This document shows positions 1-5,718 of a stretch of 29,742 bases of DNA, piece after piece. The notes below the pieces were generated by a model. That model was given only the letters and a program-made list of their open reading frames with translations. It was not told the DNA's origin and did not search any database. The translations under genes and the position numbers were made by a program. Numbering within the stretch: the first letter of the stretch is position 1; every line of letters begins with the position of its first letter. The stretch covers positions 1 through 29,742 of IMG/VR virus record IMGVR_UViG_3300025759_000462. One strand, given 5' to 3'. The DNA comes from a virus.

Positions 1-11
1 AAGAGGAAAAA

Positions 12-51
12 TAAAAAAAAAAAATGAAAAAAGATGAACCCCTAAGAGTTC
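12..51 (-). terminator. Rho-independent terminator
   Basis: Read on the minus strand, a 6-bp stem (GAACTC/GGGTTC, one G-T pair) with a TTAG loop at 36-51 is followed by a long T-rich run. It lies about 10 bp past the stop codon of the YkuK-like gene and probably ends the transcript covering 1940-61. Confidence 0.65.
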
Positions 52-60
52 TTCCTTATC

Positions 61-555
61 TTATACTCTTTCATGAAACCCGTGAACAATACCATCAGCA
101 CCGAAAGATGCCGCCAGTGCATCTGGTTTCAATTTCGGTTCCATTCCAGTTACACCAAGAATGTATCCTGCTGCTTCTTTTGCTACACATGAAGAGCCGT
201 GTATTTCGTCTGGATTAACATCAAGATGGACTTCGATATCATACCCAAAAATGTATGGATACATCTGCATGTACAGTTCCGCAACCTTATACACTTCAGT
301 CATAAGTCTCATACGAGGTCTTGAGATGTTCTTTTCATAATCTGGTTCATATGATATGTTCCGAAAAATCTTACAACCGTTTGAACCATTTTTATGTACG
401 ACAAGAACAGTCGCATACTTTGCCATCTTTTGTCCGTTTTTAATAATACGAACAGAATCACATCCAAAGTATATTTTTGTTTTTGACGAAAGTTCTGATA
501 GAATGTCGATTATTTGCGTGATTTGTTCATCTGTGAAATGAACTGGTTTTGTCAT
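61..555 (-). CDS. RNase H-like YkuK/DUF458 family protein
   Basis: This 164-residue protein resembles the DUF458/YkuK family, which has an RNase H-like fold; no reaction is firmly established for it. Visible family features are YFGCDS near residues 29-34 (an acidic residue after a beta strand), HLDVNPDE around 111-118, and the C-terminal stretch with VAKEAAGYILG followed by KPDALAASFGAD. The length is close to bacterial YkuK (about 170). The start is preceded by GAGGGTAG, a good ribosome binding site. It is the last gene before a terminator, following three small overlapping or abutting genes. A role in nucleic-acid processing is inference from the fold only. Confidence 0.72.
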   Translation of the reverse strand: MTKPVHFTDEQITQIIDILSELSSKTKIYFGCDSVRIIKNGQKMAKYATVLVVHKNGSNGCKIFRNISYEPDYEKNISRPRMRLMTEVYKVAELYMQMYPYIFGYDIEVHLDVNPDEIHGSSCVAKEAAGYILGVTGMEPKLKPDALAASFGADGIVHGFHERV

Positions 556-565
556 GTCGCTACCC

Positions 566-775
566 TCAGTTCACATGTTTTGGAACGATGACGCTTCTGC
601 GGATCGTCTTTTCTTCGCTTTCTGTTATAGGAAACTCTTTTAAGAACACTCCATCAACCACAAAATCTTCATAATGTTTTGAATACTTTTCAATTAGATT
701 TTCTTCGGTGTCCGATTTTAACCTAATGCCGAAGCGGACACCGTTAATACTATGAGAACAACAATATTCAGGCAT
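566..775 (-). CDS. Small phage protein, unknown function
   Basis: A 69-residue protein of unrecognised family. An in-frame start exists upstream at 820, but I prefer the ATG at 775 because it overlaps the stop of the preceding gene by 8 nt (ATGCCTGA), the usual arrangement in this genome and suggestive of translational coupling. Two cysteines occur near the N-terminus (YCCSH), and the C-terminal half is charged. No transmembrane segment is seen. Confidence 0.6.
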   Translation of the reverse strand: MPEYCCSHSINGVRFGIRLKSDTEENLIEKYSKHYEDFVVDGVFLKEFPITESEEKTIRRSVIVPKHVN

Positions 776-1019
776 TATAAATGCTCTGAATATGATCCTC
801 GAATTCCTCAACCTTCGCAAGTCTGTTCGGCCAACGAATGTATTCCTTTTCGGGATTTGCTTTGAGATTGTTCAGGAGAGGAACAATGGCATTATACAAC
901 CGATCTATCTTGTCTTGTGAAGAAACGAGTGTTGCGGTAGTTGTCTCTAACTGTTGCGTTGTTTCCATTTCTTCTTCGGATACGGCAGTAAATCCGAAAT
1001 CAAATGTATATTCTGTCAT
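768..1019 (-). CDS. Small phage protein, possible coiled coil
   Basis: An 83-residue protein of unknown function. The N-terminus is acidic and aromatic (TEYTFDFGFTAV), followed by a Glu/Thr/Gln-rich helical stretch (residues 15-45) that could form a short coiled coil. It sits between the secreted ClpP-like gene (1 bp apart) and the next small gene (8-nt overlap), so it is probably cotranscribed with both. Confidence 0.65.
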   Translation of the reverse strand: MTEYTFDFGFTAVSEEEMETTQQLETTTATLVSSQDKIDRLYNAIVPLLNNLKANPEKEYIRWPNRLAKVEEFEDHIQSIYNA

Positions 1020-1020
1020 G

Positions 1021-1767
1021 TTATAATCCTCGATCTTCTAATATTTTAGCATATGTTTTGATTTTCATTTGATACCATTTTACCATGTCTTCTTCATTCA
1101 TATCATCAAAAGTGGATTCTGTTGGTATATCTGGATTTTTTATGTCCAACAAATCTTGATTTGAATCGATTGTCGCATAACGATCCAAATCGGTATGTTT
1201 TAACATATGGGTATAAACACGCACATCACCAAAATGTTTAATGATCCATAAATGTACACCATACAACGTACTAGCATAGTCCGATAATAAATTTTTCATT
1301 TCTTCTCTGTCTTTGGGTAGAATATCAAAATATGGCAAATGAAAACCAACAAGACCATGAATTTCTAATTGCCGCGCATACATAATTGCATATGCACAAG
1401 CCGACAAACAATAATCATAAGGTAGTACTACGACTTTAACTCCTAAATTTTCTAGAAGTTCACCTATTATCAAACCCGATATGAAATTACCACCGGGACT
1501 AGAAAATGCAACATATTCGGGACCAGTCGTTAAAATGATATATTTAAGATAAGTAACAGAAGACCGATCTATTTTTCCATAAAATCGCACAATAGAAACG
1601 CCATCATAATTAATCAGAGAGATGTTGTAACTGCCCTGATGTATCAATACATCGCTTTTTATGGAGTCTCCCGGAACATACCACTCGTTACCCTTTAACT
1701 CTTTCGCTTGAGCAAAAGAAGAAATCAATACAAAGAGTATGGTGAGTAATGTTCTTATACCTGACAT
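1021..1767 (-). CDS. Secreted ClpP-like (crotonase-fold) putative serine peptidase
   Basis: A 248-residue protein with a clear Sec signal peptide: hydrophobic residues 5-17, then SSFAQA before KEL, a good AXA cleavage site. The mature part carries the signature of predicted periplasmic ClpP-like proteins (the COG3904 type): a strand, then FSSPGGNFISGLIIGELL (SPGG oxyanion-hole motif, residues about 88-105), then CLSACAYAIMYA (about 119-130), whose Ser lies where ClpP has its nucleophile; H143 in GFHLPY could be the base. It overlaps the upstream 61-aa gene by 13 nt. A role in the periplasm is inferred from the signal peptide; catalysis is not proven, and no third catalytic residue can be assigned with certainty. 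Confidence 0.75.
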   Translation of the reverse strand: MSGIRTLLTILFVLISSFAQAKELKGNEWYVPGDSIKSDVLIHQGSYNISLINYDGVSIVRFYGKIDRSSVTYLKYIILTTGPEYVAFSSPGGNFISGLIIGELLENLGVKVVVLPYDYCLSACAYAIMYARQLEIHGLVGFHLPYFDILPKDREEMKNLLSDYASTLYGVHLWIIKHFGDVRVYTHMLKHTDLDRYATIDSNQDLLDIKNPDIPTESTFDDMNEEDMVKWYQMKIKTYAKILEDRGL

Positions 1768-1940
1768 AAATATGCTTGAACCTGTTCTGTTTTTTCTATT
1801 TCTTCCGTTCTGACATAATATCTATCGGAAGAACCAGAATCCTCTAAGTCCTTGTTCAAGTCATTTATCCATTTATCCAAAGAAACGAGTTCTTTCATAG
1901 AGTTGATATCATAATCGCCTAAGTATGTTTCTTTGTTCAT
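1755..1940 (-). CDS. Small acidic phage protein, unknown function
   Basis: A 61-residue, Asp/Glu-rich, probably helical protein that I do not recognise. It is the first gene after a strong promoter (about 26 bp upstream) and has a ribosome binding site TGGAG seven bases before the ATG. Its end overlaps the ClpP-like gene by 13 nt, so it may couple translation of that gene. Confidence 0.62.
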   Translation of the reverse strand: MNKETYLGDYDINSMKELVSLDKWINDLNKDLEDSGSSDRYYVRTEEIEKTEQVQAYLCQV

Positions 1941-1965
1941 TTTCAGTCTCCATATAATATTACCT

Positions 1966-1994
1966 ATTATATCACTGTATTATATATAAGTCAA
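1966..1994 (-). promoter_or_regulatory. Host-type sigma-70 promoter
   Basis: On the minus strand TTGACT (1989-1994), 17-bp spacer, TATAAT (1966-1971). It would drive the 61-aa gene, the ClpP-like gene and the genes down to the terminator at 12-51. Confidence 0.8.
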
Positions 1995-2005
1995 GTCAGA
2001 ATTTA

Positions 2006-2569
2006 TTATCTCGGCGCTTGCGGTCGTTTAGGTGCTTTACGGTTAATATCACGATCCGTTCCAGGAGTAATTACTTGCGGACCACCGCCGGTGCCATGCG
2101 CGGCGCGAAACGTTCTGTATTGTGCTTCATCATCAACCATGGTATTGCCGTCATTAGGTAGGTTTACAACACCAGGTGTGGGACTATTTAAGTTATTATT
2201 GACATTAAATCTTGAAGGCCTCGAATATTTATGATCCCCCTTTCCGCCGAAAGGTTTCAGACTCGTTCCGCCTGGATACTTTGTAGGATCACCCCAGCGC
2301 AGACTGTCTCTAGATGGGTGCCTGGTTTTGCGCTCTTTGCTTAAATAATTTGCGAGGGCGCCGGCACCCGTAGCGGCCCCGACCCAAGTTTCTGGTCTTA
2401 TACCTAAAAATCTAGTAGCATTCTTTATTACTTTTGGGTGTGTCATTGCCCGCGAGCTTGCCGACAGAAGAGGGGGCAATACTTTTTTTGCCGCCGCTTT
2501 CACAACCAAGGGCATCAACGGACCCCCTTCTTGCAAATTTTCTTGTCTAAAATCTTTAAATTTTTTCAC
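2006..2569 (-). CDS. Phage protein, possible late/virion component
   Basis: A 187-residue basic protein without a recognised domain. It starts at a GTG with TGGAG upstream. The N-terminus (KKFKDFRQENLQEGG) resembles the K-F-x-x-F start seen in several T4-like marine phage proteins. Residues 20-75 include two short hydrophobic Ala/Gly-rich helices; the rest is Pro/Gly/Asn-rich and likely disordered. A T4 late promoter motif lies about 29 bp upstream, so late expression, and hence a structural or assembly role, is a reasonable inference. Its GC content is somewhat above that of its neighbours. Confidence 0.65.
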   Translation of the reverse strand: MKKFKDFRQENLQEGGPLMPLVVKAAAKKVLPPLLSASSRAMTHPKVIKNATRFLGIRPETWVGAATGAGALANYLSKERKTRHPSRDSLRWGDPTKYPGGTSLKPFGGKGDHKYSRPSRFNVNNNLNSPTPGVVNLPNDGNTMVDDEAQYRTFRAAHGTGGGPQVITPGTDRDINRKAPKRPQAPR

Positions 2570-2597
2570 AGTACATTCTCCATTGTGGCGTTTGTAC

Positions 2598-2605
2598 TAT
2601 TTATA
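2598..2605 (-). promoter_or_regulatory. T4-type late promoter TATAAATA
   Basis: An exact TATAAATA on the minus strand, 29 bp upstream of the GTG start of the 187-aa gene and directly after the terminator of the tRNA-Ser transcript. Its position between terminator and gene supports a real late promoter. Confidence 0.68.
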
Positions 2606-2632
2606 AAAAAAAGGAACCCAAAAGAGTTCCTT
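2603..2632 (-). terminator. Rho-independent terminator after tRNA-Ser
   Basis: Perfect 7-bp stem AAGGAAC/GTTCCTT with an 8-nt loop and an eight-T run on the minus strand, just past the encoded CCA of tRNA-Ser. The T-run overlaps the late promoter. Confidence 0.85.
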
Positions 2633-2637
2633 TTTTT

Positions 2638-2729
2638 TGGCGGAGAGCGGGTGCAATCGAAGCCCATACCCCAGTGAGGTACCCACGGTTTTCAAGACCG
2701 GTCCGGCGCGCCTGTCCGGTTCACTCTCC
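2638..2729 (-). tRNA. tRNA-Ser (UGA)
   Basis: A 92-nt class II tRNA with CCA encoded. The acceptor stem pairs GGAGAGT with GCTCTCC, the discriminator is G (a serine identity base), the anticodon loop is CTTGAAA with anticodon TGA, and a long variable arm precedes the TTCGATT T-loop. It lies at the end of the operon read from the promoter at 3288-3316 and is followed at once by a terminator. Confidence 0.92.
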
Positions 2730-2764
2730 GTACTCAACTTCTTCACCGTTGGCGAACGATCCTT

Positions 2765-2944
2765 TTACTTGTTCTTTACTTTCAAAAGATGGTTGAACAT
2801 GTCACAGAGGGCTTCCGCAATATTCTCGTCAACCTCTGTAACTTCTTGAACATTCCATTCTTTCACGAATGGGTGTGGTTCGCTATAGCAGATCAAACCG
2901 CGACCTTCCGAACCACCAACAGCGACATAGTATTTGCCGATCAT
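2765..2944 (-). CDS. Small phage protein, unknown function
   Basis: A 59-residue protein; the start chosen is the ATG at 2944, which overlaps the stop of the upstream gene (ATGA). The sequence begins IGKYYVAVGG and ends in a helical stretch rich in Glu and Leu. No family recognised. It is followed within 40 bp by tRNA-Ser. Confidence 0.6.
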   Translation of the reverse strand: MIGKYYVAVGGSEGRGLICYSEPHPFVKEWNVQEVTEVDENIAEALCDMFNHLLKVKNK

Positions 2945-3258
2945 CACAAATCACTCACGAAAGAAAACTCTTCACCGAAATGATTAGTCTCTTCTGCTTC
3001 TTCTGCTTCGAACTTGCTGGTCCGCCAAGCAACGACGAATCCCAGACCCATGTTATCTTGATGATCCCACGATCCCAGATCGTATCCGTGATACTTCAGT
3101 TCAGCAACGATTTCAGCGGCAACGGCGAGATTTTCAACATCAACCCCGATACCCTCATAGAAGAACCGTCCGTGATATTCGCCCCGAAAATGAACATCTA
3201 CTCCATTCATTTCGAGACTTTCAACTAGGTCTTTAAACTCTTGTACACTGATTTTCAT
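2944..3258 (-). CDS. Small phage protein, early gene, unknown function
   Basis: A 104-residue acidic protein (mixed alpha/beta pattern, ends in an Ala/Glu-rich tail) directly behind a strong promoter with the shared purine-rich leader; AAGGAAA is the ribosome binding site. It is first in the unit that continues into the 59-aa gene and tRNA-Ser. Family not recognised; early expression is inferred from the promoter. Confidence 0.68.
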   Translation of the reverse strand: MKISVQEFKDLVESLEMNGVDVHFRGEYHGRFFYEGIGVDVENLAVAAEIVAELKYHGYDLGSWDHQDNMGLGFVVAWRTSKFEAEEAEETNHFGEEFSFVSDL

Positions 3259-3287
3259 TCGATTTCCTTTCTCTCTCTTACATTATT

Positions 3288-3316
3288 AATATAAGCATTC
3301 TTGAACCGAATGTCAA
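3288..3316 (-). promoter_or_regulatory. Host-type promoter with GTAAGAGAGAGAAAGGAAA leader
   Basis: TTGACA (3311-3316), 17-bp spacer, TATATT (3288-3293) on the minus strand, followed by AATAATGTAAGAGAGAGA and AAGGAAA. It is one of four near-identical promoter-leader modules in the window (others at 4689, 5470 and 16284). Confidence 0.85.
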
Positions 3317-3344
3317 GAGCAAAATTCGCTATTGAGTCAAGTTT

Positions 3345-3845
3345 TTATGTTTTGAAAAAACGAAGTTCAAATTCAGTGACAGTCAGTGTTTTACGTGCTT
3401 GAAGAACAATTTCATACGAGAACTTTTCTACAAGACTTTTCATATTGTACTTCTTGTTAATCTCAGCGAACACTTTGTCAGCAAGACGATCATCAATACG
3501 AGGATTCTTCTTTGCGTTTTGTTTGTCAACAGCAATCAGTTCACGATAGAACGATGAAGTCTCAGCAGTATCACGCTGATTAACAATCTTATAATCTTCT
3601 GCGTATTCATCAATCTTGCGATGCTTAATGTTTTCAGCATCGTCATAATCTTTAGCATCAATCGTTTCAACGATGCGTACATTCTTGCTCTTGATATAAG
3701 CAGACAGCACAGCATTCTTGTAAACGAAATGAGATGAAGTTTCAGCATTATGCTTAGTAGCTTCAACAGTCAACGAAGAAACAGTAGCGTTATGGCGCAC
3801 GTAAACTTCATTGTAATCATTCATATATACGACGACGGTGTTCAT
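3345..3845 (-). CDS. Phage protein, early gene, unknown function
   Basis: A 166-residue, highly charged, mostly helical protein with repeated Ala/Glu/Thr/Ser segments (AETSS occurs twice, near residues 35 and 95). An in-frame ATG at 3869 lies only a few bases after the -10 box, so I choose the ATG at 3845, which has GAGAGAG upstream as in the other early leaders. No family recognised. It begins its own transcription unit just downstream of tRNA-Thr. Confidence 0.68.
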   Translation of the reverse strand: MNTVVVYMNDYNEVYVRHNATVSSLTVEATKHNAETSSHFVYKNAVLSAYIKSKNVRIVETIDAKDYDDAENIKHRKIDEYAEDYKIVNQRDTAETSSFYRELIAVDKQNAKKNPRIDDRLADKVFAEINKKYNMKSLVEKFSYEIVLQARKTLTVTEFELRFFKT

Positions 3846-3873
3846 AACATTCTCTCTCGTTGCTTTCATATAT

Positions 3874-3902
3874 ATTATATCACCGATTCGCTACTGAGTC
3901 AA
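3874..3902 (-). promoter_or_regulatory. Host-type sigma-70 promoter
   Basis: TTGACT (3897-3902), 17-bp spacer, TATAAT (3874-3879) on the minus strand, close behind the 3' end of tRNA-Thr at 3910. It drives the 166-aa gene. Confidence 0.82.
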
Positions 3903-3909
3903 GTTTTTT

Positions 3910-3983
3910 TGGTGCTTCCATTCAGAATCGAACTGAAAACTTCGGGTTACAAAGCCGATGTTATACCATTTAACTATAGAAGC
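3910..3983 (-). tRNA. tRNA-Thr (UGU)
   Basis: A 74-nt tRNA with CCA encoded. The acceptor stem GCTTCTA pairs with TGGAAGC (one G-T pair), the anticodon loop TTTGTAA gives TGT, and the T-loop is TTCGATT. It is the last gene of the tRNA group before the next promoter. Confidence 0.88.
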
Positions 3984-3988
3984 AATAT

Positions 3989-4016
3989 TGGAGACCCAGG
4001 TGAGAGTCGAACTCAC
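3989..4016 (-). pseudogene. tRNA 3'-end fragment (T-arm plus acceptor strand)
   Basis: A perfect T-arm (GTGAG, TTCGACT, CTCAC) followed by CTGGGTC, T, CCA looks like the 3' end of a tRNA, but no matching 5' acceptor strand or anticodon arm is found in the 75 nt before it. CCCAGG about 28 nt upstream could pair with CCTGGG and create a small tRNA-like fold. I read it as a decayed tRNA; a functional tRNA mimic is possible. Confidence 0.5.
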
Positions 4017-4083
4017 TACTTTCGTGCCTGGGAGTTGTAGTTACGAATCCGTGCAATTTTCAGTGCTTCTTGTTCTGTTTGTT

Positions 4084-4111
4084 TGGCGCAAGCGGCAGGA
4101 ATCTAACCTAC
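4084..4111 (-). pseudogene. tRNA 3'-end fragment, relic of the CAU tRNA type
   Basis: This 28-nt piece matches the T-arm and acceptor end of the long-armed CAU tRNA at 4216-4297 at 25 of 28 positions, including encoded CCA, but lacks the rest of a tRNA. It begins 5 nt after the CCA of the tRNA at 4117. The T-loop is changed (TTAGATT), so it is probably non-functional. Confidence 0.55.
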
Positions 4112-4116
4112 TATTT

Positions 4117-4208
4117 TGGTAGAAGTGGAGGGAGTTGAACCCTCTCAAGAACCCTAATCTGGGGCTAAAGACTTTATAAGTGTCTCCTGACTACCGAGTC
4201 TCACTTCC
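4117..4208 (-). tRNA. Long-armed (class II) tRNA, anticodon reads UAU
   Basis: A 92-nt tRNA-like gene with encoded CCA. Acceptor GGAAGTG pairs with CACTTCT (first pair G-T). A short D-arm GAC/GTC, an anticodon loop CTTATAA closed by an A-A mismatch on AGAC/GTCT, a long variable arm containing CCC...GGG, and a T-arm GAGGG/CCCTC follow. The anticodon at the normal position is TAT (isoleucine AUA), yet the long arm and A73 are features of leucine or tyrosine tRNAs. Identity is therefore unclear; it may also be a decaying tRNA-Leu. Confidence 0.6.
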
Positions 4209-4215
4209 ATTAATT

Positions 4216-4297
4216 TGGTGCAAGCGGCAGGAATCGAACCTGCTCCCCTTTCGGAATCCGTTATGAGCGGATGGGCAACCCAATAGCCATCGCTTGC
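4216..4297 (-). tRNA. tRNA with CAU anticodon and extra variable arm
   Basis: An 82-nt tRNA with perfect acceptor (GCAAGCG/CGCTTGC), anticodon stem ATCCG/CGGAT, loop CTCATAA (anticodon CAT), T-arm GCAGG/CCTGC with TTCGATT, A73 and encoded CCA. CAT fits methionine or lysidine-modified isoleucine, but the variable region is 12 nt and can form a small hairpin with a GAAA loop, unlike the 4-5 nt of normal Met or Ile tRNAs. The amino acid is left open. Confidence 0.8.
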
Positions 4298-4305
4298 ATT
4301 TTACT

Positions 4306-4659
4306 TTAAGCAGCGAACCGATACTTCTTGTTCCACTTGCCGATGTTGATATCGTTGTACCAACCCACGTCGAAATAATCAGTCATGATATCAGAGTTGT
4401 TGTAGTTACCTTCATTCATCGCGGCAACCAGTTTCATCAAGAAACTCCGTTCTTTGCCTTCGTAATGATCTTTGACCCAGTAGACATTCACTTGCAGACT
4501 ATCTCCGTCAACATCTTCGAACAAAGGACCGCTCTGGATATTTACAACAAGCGAAGAATGATTGTCAACACCGATGGTGCCTTTCATTCCGTACTCTTTC
4601 AGAACTGCTTTGATCTTGGGAGCAAGTGCCTTTTTCTTCTCTTGAGACATGTAAGCCAT
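4306..4659 (-). CDS. Conserved T4-like phage protein (YFDVGWYNDINIGKWN type)
   Basis: A 117-residue protein of a family I recognise as common in T4-like marine phages but without known function. Family hallmarks: the N-terminal SQEKKKALAPKIKAVLKEYG, the central VNVYWVKDHYEG, and the C-terminal SDIMTDYFDVGWYNDI followed by GKWNK. I choose the ATG at 4659 because AAGGA lies 8 bp upstream within the shared early leader. Its transcript continues into the downstream tRNAs at 4297-3910, so it may serve as leader gene of that tRNA group. Confidence 0.82.
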   Translation of the reverse strand: MAYMSQEKKKALAPKIKAVLKEYGMKGTIGVDNHSSLVVNIQSGPLFEDVDGDSLQVNVYWVKDHYEGKERSFLMKLVAAMNEGNYNNSDIMTDYFDVGWYNDINIGKWNKKYRFAA

Positions 4660-4688
4660 TCGTTTTCCTTTCTCTCTCTTACACACTT

Positions 4689-4717
4689 AATATAGTCATT
4701 TGAAAATGATTCGTCAA
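4689..4717 (-). promoter_or_regulatory. Host-type promoter with shared early leader
   Basis: TTGACG (4712-4717), 17-bp spacer, TATATT (4689-4694), then GTGTGTAAGAGAGAGAAAGG. Drives the conserved 117-aa gene and probably the tRNAs after it. Confidence 0.83.
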
Positions 4718-4727
4718 GAGGAAAAAT

Positions 4728-4758
4728 GAACTTTTTTGAACTTTTTTGAACTTTTTTT
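4728..4758 (-). repeat. Triple tandem 10-bp repeat GAACTTTTTT
   Basis: Three back-to-back copies (plus-strand reading) fill the space between the CCA end of tRNA-Leu(UAG) and the next promoter. On the minus strand they give A-runs, not T-runs, so this is not a normal terminator. Confidence 0.8.
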
Positions 4759-4835
4759 GGTGCCCGAGGAGGGATTCGAACCCACACTGTACAGATCCTA
4801 AATCTGCCGCCTCCTGTCAATTGGGCTACTCGGGC
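4758..4835 (-). tRNA. tRNA-Leu (UAG)
   Basis: A 78-nt tRNA with CCA encoded: acceptor GCCCGAG/CTCGGGC, D-arm GCC/GGC with a 12-nt loop, anticodon stem GCAGA/TCTGT around TTTAGGA (TAG), variable loop only 5 nt, T-loop TTCGAAT. The missing long arm is unusual for leucine, but the neighbouring Leu(UAA) shares the same design. Confidence 0.87.
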
Positions 4836-4842
4836 ATATGTT

Positions 4843-4920
4843 TGGTGTGGGCGGTGGGATTCGAACCCACACTGTACAGATTTTAAGTCTGTTGTCTCCT
4901 ACCCGTTGGACTACACCCAC
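4843..4920 (-). tRNA. tRNA-Leu (UAA)
   Basis: A 78-nt tRNA with CCA encoded: acceptor GTGGGTG/CGCCCAC, anticodon stem ACAGA/TCTGT around CTTAAAA (TAA), 5-nt variable loop, T-arm GTGGG/CCCAC. The anticodon-stem to T-loop segment is almost identical to tRNA-Leu(UAG), pointing to duplication. Confidence 0.88.
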
Positions 4921-4931
4921 ACATTTAAATT

Positions 4932-5008
4932 TGGCGCTCCCGCTAGGACTCGAACCCAGACTCTGCCGATTAGAAGTCGGCTGCATTATCCAGTTATGCT
5001 ACGGAAGC
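4932..5008 (-). tRNA. tRNA-Arg (UCU)
   Basis: A 77-nt tRNA with CCA encoded; acceptor GCTTCCG/CGGGAGC, anticodon stem GCCGA/TCGGC around CTTCTAA (TCT), T-loop TTCGAGT, discriminator G. It reads AGA codons, which are frequent in the AT-rich phage genes. Confidence 0.92.
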
Positions 5009-5015
5009 ATTTTGT

Positions 5016-5092
<77 letters not shown>

Positions 5093-5099
5093 TTTTTTC

Positions 5100-5175
5100 T
5101 GGAGCGGATAGAGGGAATCGAACCCTACACACTACGGCTTGGAAGGCCGAGGACTGAACCCGTCAGCATACCCGC
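5100..5175 (-). tRNA. tRNA-Gly (UCC)
   Basis: A 76-nt tRNA with CCA encoded; acceptor GCGGGTA/TATCCGC, anticodon loop CTTCCAA (TCC), T-arm TAGGG/CCCTC, discriminator T as expected for glycine. Confidence 0.92.
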
Positions 5176-5244
5176 GAAATTAGGAGGTCAGTTTATCGTC
5201 TTGACCAGGACCGGAGAGAACTCGTAATTCTCGTATCCGTCTAT

Positions 5245-5319
5245 TGGCGACCGTGACGGGAATTGAACCCGCTGCGACTTGATAGACAGTCAAGCTTCCC
5301 ACCATAGGAACCCACGGCC
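5245..5319 (-). tRNA. tRNA-Asp (GUC)
   Basis: A 75-nt tRNA with CCA encoded; acceptor GGCCGTG/CACGGTC, anticodon stem CTTGA/TCAAG around CTGTCTA (GTC), T-loop TTCAATT, discriminator G as usual for aspartate. First tRNA of the cluster. The 69-nt gap to tRNA-Gly holds a GAGAA/TTCTC hairpin but no convincing tRNA. Confidence 0.92.
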
Positions 5320-5469
5320 ATAATTTTTTAACTCGCTAAAATAAATTGTGTGCCCTAACTGACGATCTAAATGGGTATTGACCTAAGTCGCAGGGTTTCA
5401 GGTTTGACACACTCTACTACAAACCCTTGTTCGAAATGGAAGAGACTTTTCTTTCTCTCTTACATACTT
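5320..5469 (-). other. Structured leader between promoter and tRNA-Asp, no gene seen
   Basis: About 145 nt are transcribed before the first tRNA. There is no credible ORF. The RNA can form GGTTTG/CAAACC, GTGTG/CACAC and GAC-TTAG-GTC stems, so it may be a structured leader or a decayed tRNA. No known RNA family is recognised. Confidence 0.4.
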
Positions 5470-5498
5470 AATATAGTGTATTTATACTGCAATGTCAA
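5470..5498 (-). promoter_or_regulatory. Promoter of the tRNA cluster, with late-like motif in spacer
   Basis: TTGACA (5493-5498), 17-bp spacer, TATATT (5470-5475), then the GTAAGAGAGAAAG leader. The spacer also contains TATAAATA on the minus strand, so late transcription from the same site is conceivable. Confidence 0.83.
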
Positions 5499-5517
5499 GA
5501 GGCAAAATGCATTTTTT

Positions 5518-5718
5518 TTATCTTTCTAGTCCAACACAGATTGCTTGAGATCCAGAAGGAAAATAACCTTCTTGAGTTCCTCCGACTCTCAGAGCCAATT
5601 TCTCTCTTGCTACAAAGCAATCTTCCATCTTATCAAAAGAATATTTCGGTGTATATGCGTTCACGGCATATGCGTTACCTACATCAGTGACTAGGATATA
5701 AACGAGAACCCACTTCAC
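5518..5718 (-). CDS. Small conserved phage protein with N-terminal hydrophobic segment
   Basis: A 66-residue protein starting at a GTG that overlaps the stop of the upstream gene (GTGA). KWVLVYILVTDVG could be a short strand or weak signal. The middle (MEDCFVAREKLAL) and end (FPSGSQAICVGLE) resemble a small protein family I know from T4-like marine phages; its function is unknown. Confidence 0.68.
   Translation of the reverse strand: MKWVLVYILVTDVGNAYAVNAYTPKYSFDKMEDCFVAREKLALRVGGTQEGYFPSGSQAICVGLER

Noticed and set aside
24-218. Plus-strand 64-aa ORF at the left edge
   Set aside because: Overlaps a terminator and the YkuK-like gene on the opposite strand; the peptide is low-complexity.
2944-3228. 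Plus-strand ORF 2869-3228
   Set aside because: Shadow of the 104-aa minus-strand gene, which has a strong promoter and ribosome site.
5176-5244. An additional tRNA between tRNA-Gly and tRNA-Asp
   Set aside because: Only a GAGAA/TTCTC hairpin is seen; no T-arm, no acceptor pairing and no CCA in place.
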